DNA of 64,000 nucleotides from Alistipes sp. GTDB lineage: Bacteria; Bacteroidota; Bacteroidia; Bacteroidales; Rikenellaceae. Each line of letters begins with the position of its first letter. The stretch's first letter is position 1. The notes beneath the pieces are model-generated. The model worked only from the letters and a program-made list of their open reading frames with translations, ran no database searches and had not been told where the DNA came from. The stretch is taken from positions 7,127-71,126 of the forward strand of contig JAFSDP010000014.1 in NCBI GenBank assembly GCA_017436185.1, written 5' to 3'. Below, one piece after another: positions 62,180-64,000 of the stretch. Made by a program: the position numbers and the translations under genes.

Positions 62180-62216
62180 GGGGGTTGTGGCGGTGGCTAC
62201 GACCCTCATTTCATTT
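62180..62216 (+). terminator. Terminator after the ABC permease
   Basis: Same hairpin as at 46688 (stem GGTTGTGGC / GCTACGACC, loop GGTG) followed by CTCATTTCATTTT. It marks the left edge of the repeat-framed locus 2. Confidence 0.65.
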
Positions 62217-62227
62217 TGGTAGGTAGT

Positions 62228-62491
62228 TGATAAGGTCGCTATGGGTCTTTTAAGGTCGCTTTAGGTCGCTATGGGGATTAGCTAAGCACCTTATAACGAC
62301 CCATAGGTCTTGATGGGCCGGGTTACAAAAATGTAACCCGTGCTGCAAAGGAGGGGAGAATAAGGAAATTAAAGAGTTTAGGGAATTTAATGAGATTAAC
62401 GAGACAGTACCTTCCTATAGTGACCTTAAAAGACCCATAGCGACTTATTGCGACCCATCCTCAAAAAAATCCCAAAAAAAAGTTGCTTCCC
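62228..62491 (+). repeat. Lipoprotein-cassette upstream repeat, block 2
   Basis: About 260 bases without a gene. They hold GGTCGCTATGG/GACCCATAG units, the perfect hairpin CGGGTTAC-AAAAAT-GTAACCCG (62319-62340) and A-rich DNA. Matches block 1 (46735-46977) with short indels, mostly in the number of GGTCGCTAT units. Confidence 0.75.
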
Positions 62492-62524
62492 CGATGCAGT
62501 ATTTCGCCTTTCGCTGCATTTATA
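62492..62524 (+). promoter_or_regulatory. Shared lipoprotein-upstream motif, copy 3
   Basis: The 33-nt ATGCA-N16-TGCAT element, as at 5603 and 46978. The centre differs at a few positions while both arms and the TTTATA end are unchanged. Confidence 0.6.
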
Positions 62525-62576
62525 GAGTAGAGCCAAGAAAAAATGGCCCAACCAACCATAGTTGTTCAACTTTTTT

Positions 62577-62584
62577 TAACTTTG
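62577..62584 (+). promoter_or_regulatory. -7 element of lipoprotein locus 2
   Basis: TAACTTTG, a perfect TAnnTTTG, 35 nt before the ATG. In locus 1 the equivalent site reads TAACCTTG. Confidence 0.5.
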
Positions 62585-62619
62585 TCATTAGCATATTGGA
62601 CATAAACAAAAAAACGCCT

Positions 62620-63348
62620 ATGAAAAAGTATCTATTTTTATTGCTTGCCGCCTTTGCGTTGGTGGCGTGCGAGGATGAATTTGGTTCGATTGACGAATTA
62701 AGTCCCGCTGAATTTGAGCAATATCTTGATAGCGGTGAGGGGTTGAACTTTTTGGTAAAACTTGCACAAGACAAAGAGATAGATTTTCAGGCTATTGAGA
62801 ATAAGTTAGAGACAACCCATACGCTTACAGTCCTTACTCATTTTTACTATTACTACCAAGACGGAAAATGGAGTAAGGATATGGTCTCAGGAAATGTAGT
62901 TACACATTACACCACCTTCCCCGATAATTCTGTTATAAGGGAATGTTTCAAGGTAACCTTCGACCCCGATCTTTGGTGGTATAACTTTTTTCGTGACGCC
63001 TCGTTTGAAGGGACTGTTTTTGAGTATATTTTAACCGAAGAGGTATCTAGAATGACCGAATGCAAAGTGATTGCCCAATTAAATGAAGCAACCTTTGTCA
63101 TTGAAGGCTTCAGCAACGAACGGCTTGAACGCAAAATTGTGATATTGGACGATAACCGAGTCGAAATACTCGCAAAATACACCGACCCTTACCTTATTAA
63201 GCAAGGTGGGATTAACACAACACAGGAGCAGTTTTTGTTCCTGTGTTTTTTATTGTATAGACCCATAAAAGGATCTAAATCAACCATTAAACTATTACCA
63301 ATGTATTATCAACGTATTATCAATGATAATAGATTGATTATACAATGA
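62620..63348 (+). CDS. Putative lipoprotein of repeat-framed locus 2, reading through its terminator
   Basis: A 242-residue frame with lipobox LVAC (Cys17; EDE follows) and an aromatic-rich mature part (THFYYYYQDGKWSKDM; FDPDLWWYNFFRDASFEG). The signal peptide is nearly identical to that of the lipoprotein at 47110; the rest differs. The frame runs straight through the terminator hairpin at 63217-63250 and ends 100 nt later (codons for LFLCFLLYRPIKGSKS come from the hairpin and beyond). A TAA in another frame at 63198-63200 would end the protein just before the hairpin, so a frameshift near the 3' end is likely. The true C-terminus is uncertain. Confidence 0.7.
   Translation: MKKYLFLLLAAFALVACEDEFGSIDELSPAEFEQYLDSGEGLNFLVKLAQDKEIDFQAIENKLETTHTLTVLTHFYYYYQDGKWSKDMVSGNVVTHYTTFPDNSVIRECFKVTFDPDLWWYNFFRDASFEGTVFEYILTEEVSRMTECKVIAQLNEATFVIEGFSNERLERKIVILDDNRVEILAKYTDPYLIKQGGINTTQEQFLFLCFLLYRPIKGSKSTIKLLPMYYQRIINDNRLIIQ
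63217..63250 (+). terminator. Terminator hairpin inside the lipoprotein frame
   Basis: The stem AACACAGGA / TCCTGTGTT with a loop of about 10 nt and T6. Same as 47739-47772 but here within an open reading frame. Confidence 0.75.
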
Positions 63349-63664
63349 TATATCGTCGATAAGGGGGCATGGGGCGGTATGGGGGCTTGGGTCTTTTTGG
63401 GTCGCTATAAGACCTATAGGACCTATGAGACCTATGGGCAAAATGTCATTATGAACGGCAGTGAAGAATCTCTTTGTAAGTAGGGTGACCATCAGAGATA
63501 TTTCGGTCGCTATGCTCCCTCAATATGACGGGAGCGAAACCTCTTATAACGACCCATAGGTCTTATAGGTCTCATAGGTCTTTATAGGCCGGGTTACAAA
63601 AATGTAACCCGTGCTGCCCAAAAAGAAAAAGAATTTTTAATTTTTAATCTTTAATTTTTAATTC
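63349..63664. repeat. Downstream repeat region of locus 2
   Basis: No gene. The region holds GGTCGCTATAAGACC-type units, the 87-nt imperfect palindrome (63445-63531) that also follows locus 1, a third copy of the hairpin CGGGTTAC-AAAAAT-GTAACCCG (63590-63611) and an AATTTTTAATC-type AT-rich tail (63634-63662). It runs into module D. Confidence 0.7.
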
Positions 63665-63851
63665 GGCTTGCACTACTTTACCTGCGCTGCGATGCTCGCA
63701 GCTTGGTTTAGATAGGCGGCGCCTCGCACAATCCCCTAAACTTCGTTTAGAAAAGGCGTCCGACAAGGGGTCTGGAAATAAATTTCCGCCCCCTGTCGGG
63801 TGCCTTTTTTCCAAATAAATTTGGCATTGCGCTCGGCTTGCACTATCTTTG
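63665..63851 (+). repeat. Multi-hairpin terminator-promoter module, copy D (covarying)
   Basis: Same order as A-C but the long hairpin has other bases: AGGC-GT-CCGACA-GGGG / CCCC-TGTCGG-GT-GCCT, inner GGAAAT-AA-ATTTCC, then T6. Pairing is kept throughout, including a GT opposite GT (tandem G-U). CTAAAC-TTC-GTTTAG and CCAAAT-AA-ATTTGG are unchanged. Promoter TTTG (63820-63823)-N20-TATCTTTG (63844-63851). A 12-bp direct repeat CGGCTTGCACTA brackets the copy (63664-63675 and 63834-63845). Confidence 0.85.
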
Positions 63852-63896
63852 CTCCCAAATTCGACTAACATCAAACAACTATAAAGACAAACAGTT

Positions 63897-64000
63897 ATGG
63901 TTTCGATTGACAACTATGATTTCAAAGGTAAGCGCGCCATTATCCGCGTGGACTTCAACGTGCCCGTAGATGCTGAGGGTAACGTAACCGACGACACCCG
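63897..64000 (+). CDS. pgk: Phosphoglycerate kinase, N-terminal part
   Basis: The first 34 residues of Pgk, cut by the window end. The start YDFKGKRAIIRVDFNVPVDA is the N-terminal substrate-binding signature (RVDFNVP). The enzyme makes ATP from 1,3-bisphosphoglycerate in glycolysis. The ATG at 63897 is 46 nt after the -7 element of module D. Confidence 0.92.
   Translation, partial: MVSIDNYDFKGKRAIIRVDFNVPVDAEGNVTDDT

Noticed and set aside
62620..63348. Gene fusion or new C-terminal domain in the lipoprotein.
   Set aside because: The extra residues are encoded by the terminator hairpin and AT-rich spacer, so loss of the original stop codon is the simpler reading.

Overview
The window is a GC-rich (roughly 58% by eye) chromosomal segment from a member of the Bacteroidota, most probably an Alistipes-like (Rikenellaceae) gut bacterium. 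The reasons are the promoter grammar (-33 TTTG and -7 TAnnTTTG instead of -35/-10), the near absence of Shine-Dalgarno sequences, phylum-typical families (DUF4271 next to hemD, DUF3467, the rSAM/lipoprotein pair, the glycine-lipid genes glsA/glsB) and the dcw gene order. The genus is an inference from overall look, not a database match. I see no prophage, transposase, CRISPR array or rRNA. One tRNA (Leu, GAG anticodon) is present.

Layout. 0-8 kb: a TonB-type transducer; hflX-upp-sulfatase; a hemerythrin/LuxR regulator; a compact operon of two tandem lipoproteins and a radical SAM/SPASM enzyme. 8-21.5 kb: a long plus-strand run of tightly packed or overlapping housekeeping genes (LysE exporter, cmk, ispH, S41 protease, histidine kinase, DUF4271, hemD, rnpA, yidD, comEC, methyltransferase, YihY, DUF2520, kdsC). 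21.6-27.7 kb: a minus-strand operon tgt > lptF/G > PASTA > rluD-like > ygiQ. 28-37.7 kb: a lipoprotein island, then glycosyltransferase-sigma-rsmG-alcohol dehydrogenase, dnaX-tyrS-folB, and a sodium symporter. 37.8-46.7 kb: a YbjN-like protein, a TIR-domain protein, folC/lnt on the minus strand, two MtaA-like URO-D proteins, ybaK and fucP. 46.7-48.1 kb: a repeat-framed lipoprotein and the tRNA. 48.2-57.8 kb: the minus-strand division and wall cluster rsmH-ftsL-ftsI-murE-mraY-murD-ftsW plus an S4 protein. 57.8-62.2 kb: glsA, glsB and an ABC exporter pair. 62.2-64 kb: a second repeat-framed lipoprotein and the start of pgk.

The most interesting content is in the intergenic DNA. (1) A ~190-bp multi-hairpin module occurs four times, always ending 8-46 bp before the start codon of a housekeeping operon (tgt, glycosyltransferase, dnaX, pgk). 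It combines several inverted repeats, a terminator-like long hairpin and a perfect TTTG-N20-TATCTTTG promoter. The fourth copy keeps the long hairpin with different, compensating bases, including a conserved tandem G-U pair, so the fold appears to be selected. (2) Two lipoprotein loci 15.5 kb apart share nearly all non-coding flanks and the signal-peptide codons, while the mature lipoprotein sequences differ: a conserved frame with variable cargo. (3) A 33-nt ATGCA-N16-TGCAT motif lies upstream of both of these and also upstream of the rSAM/lipoprotein operon, linking the three lipoprotein loci to one possible control system.
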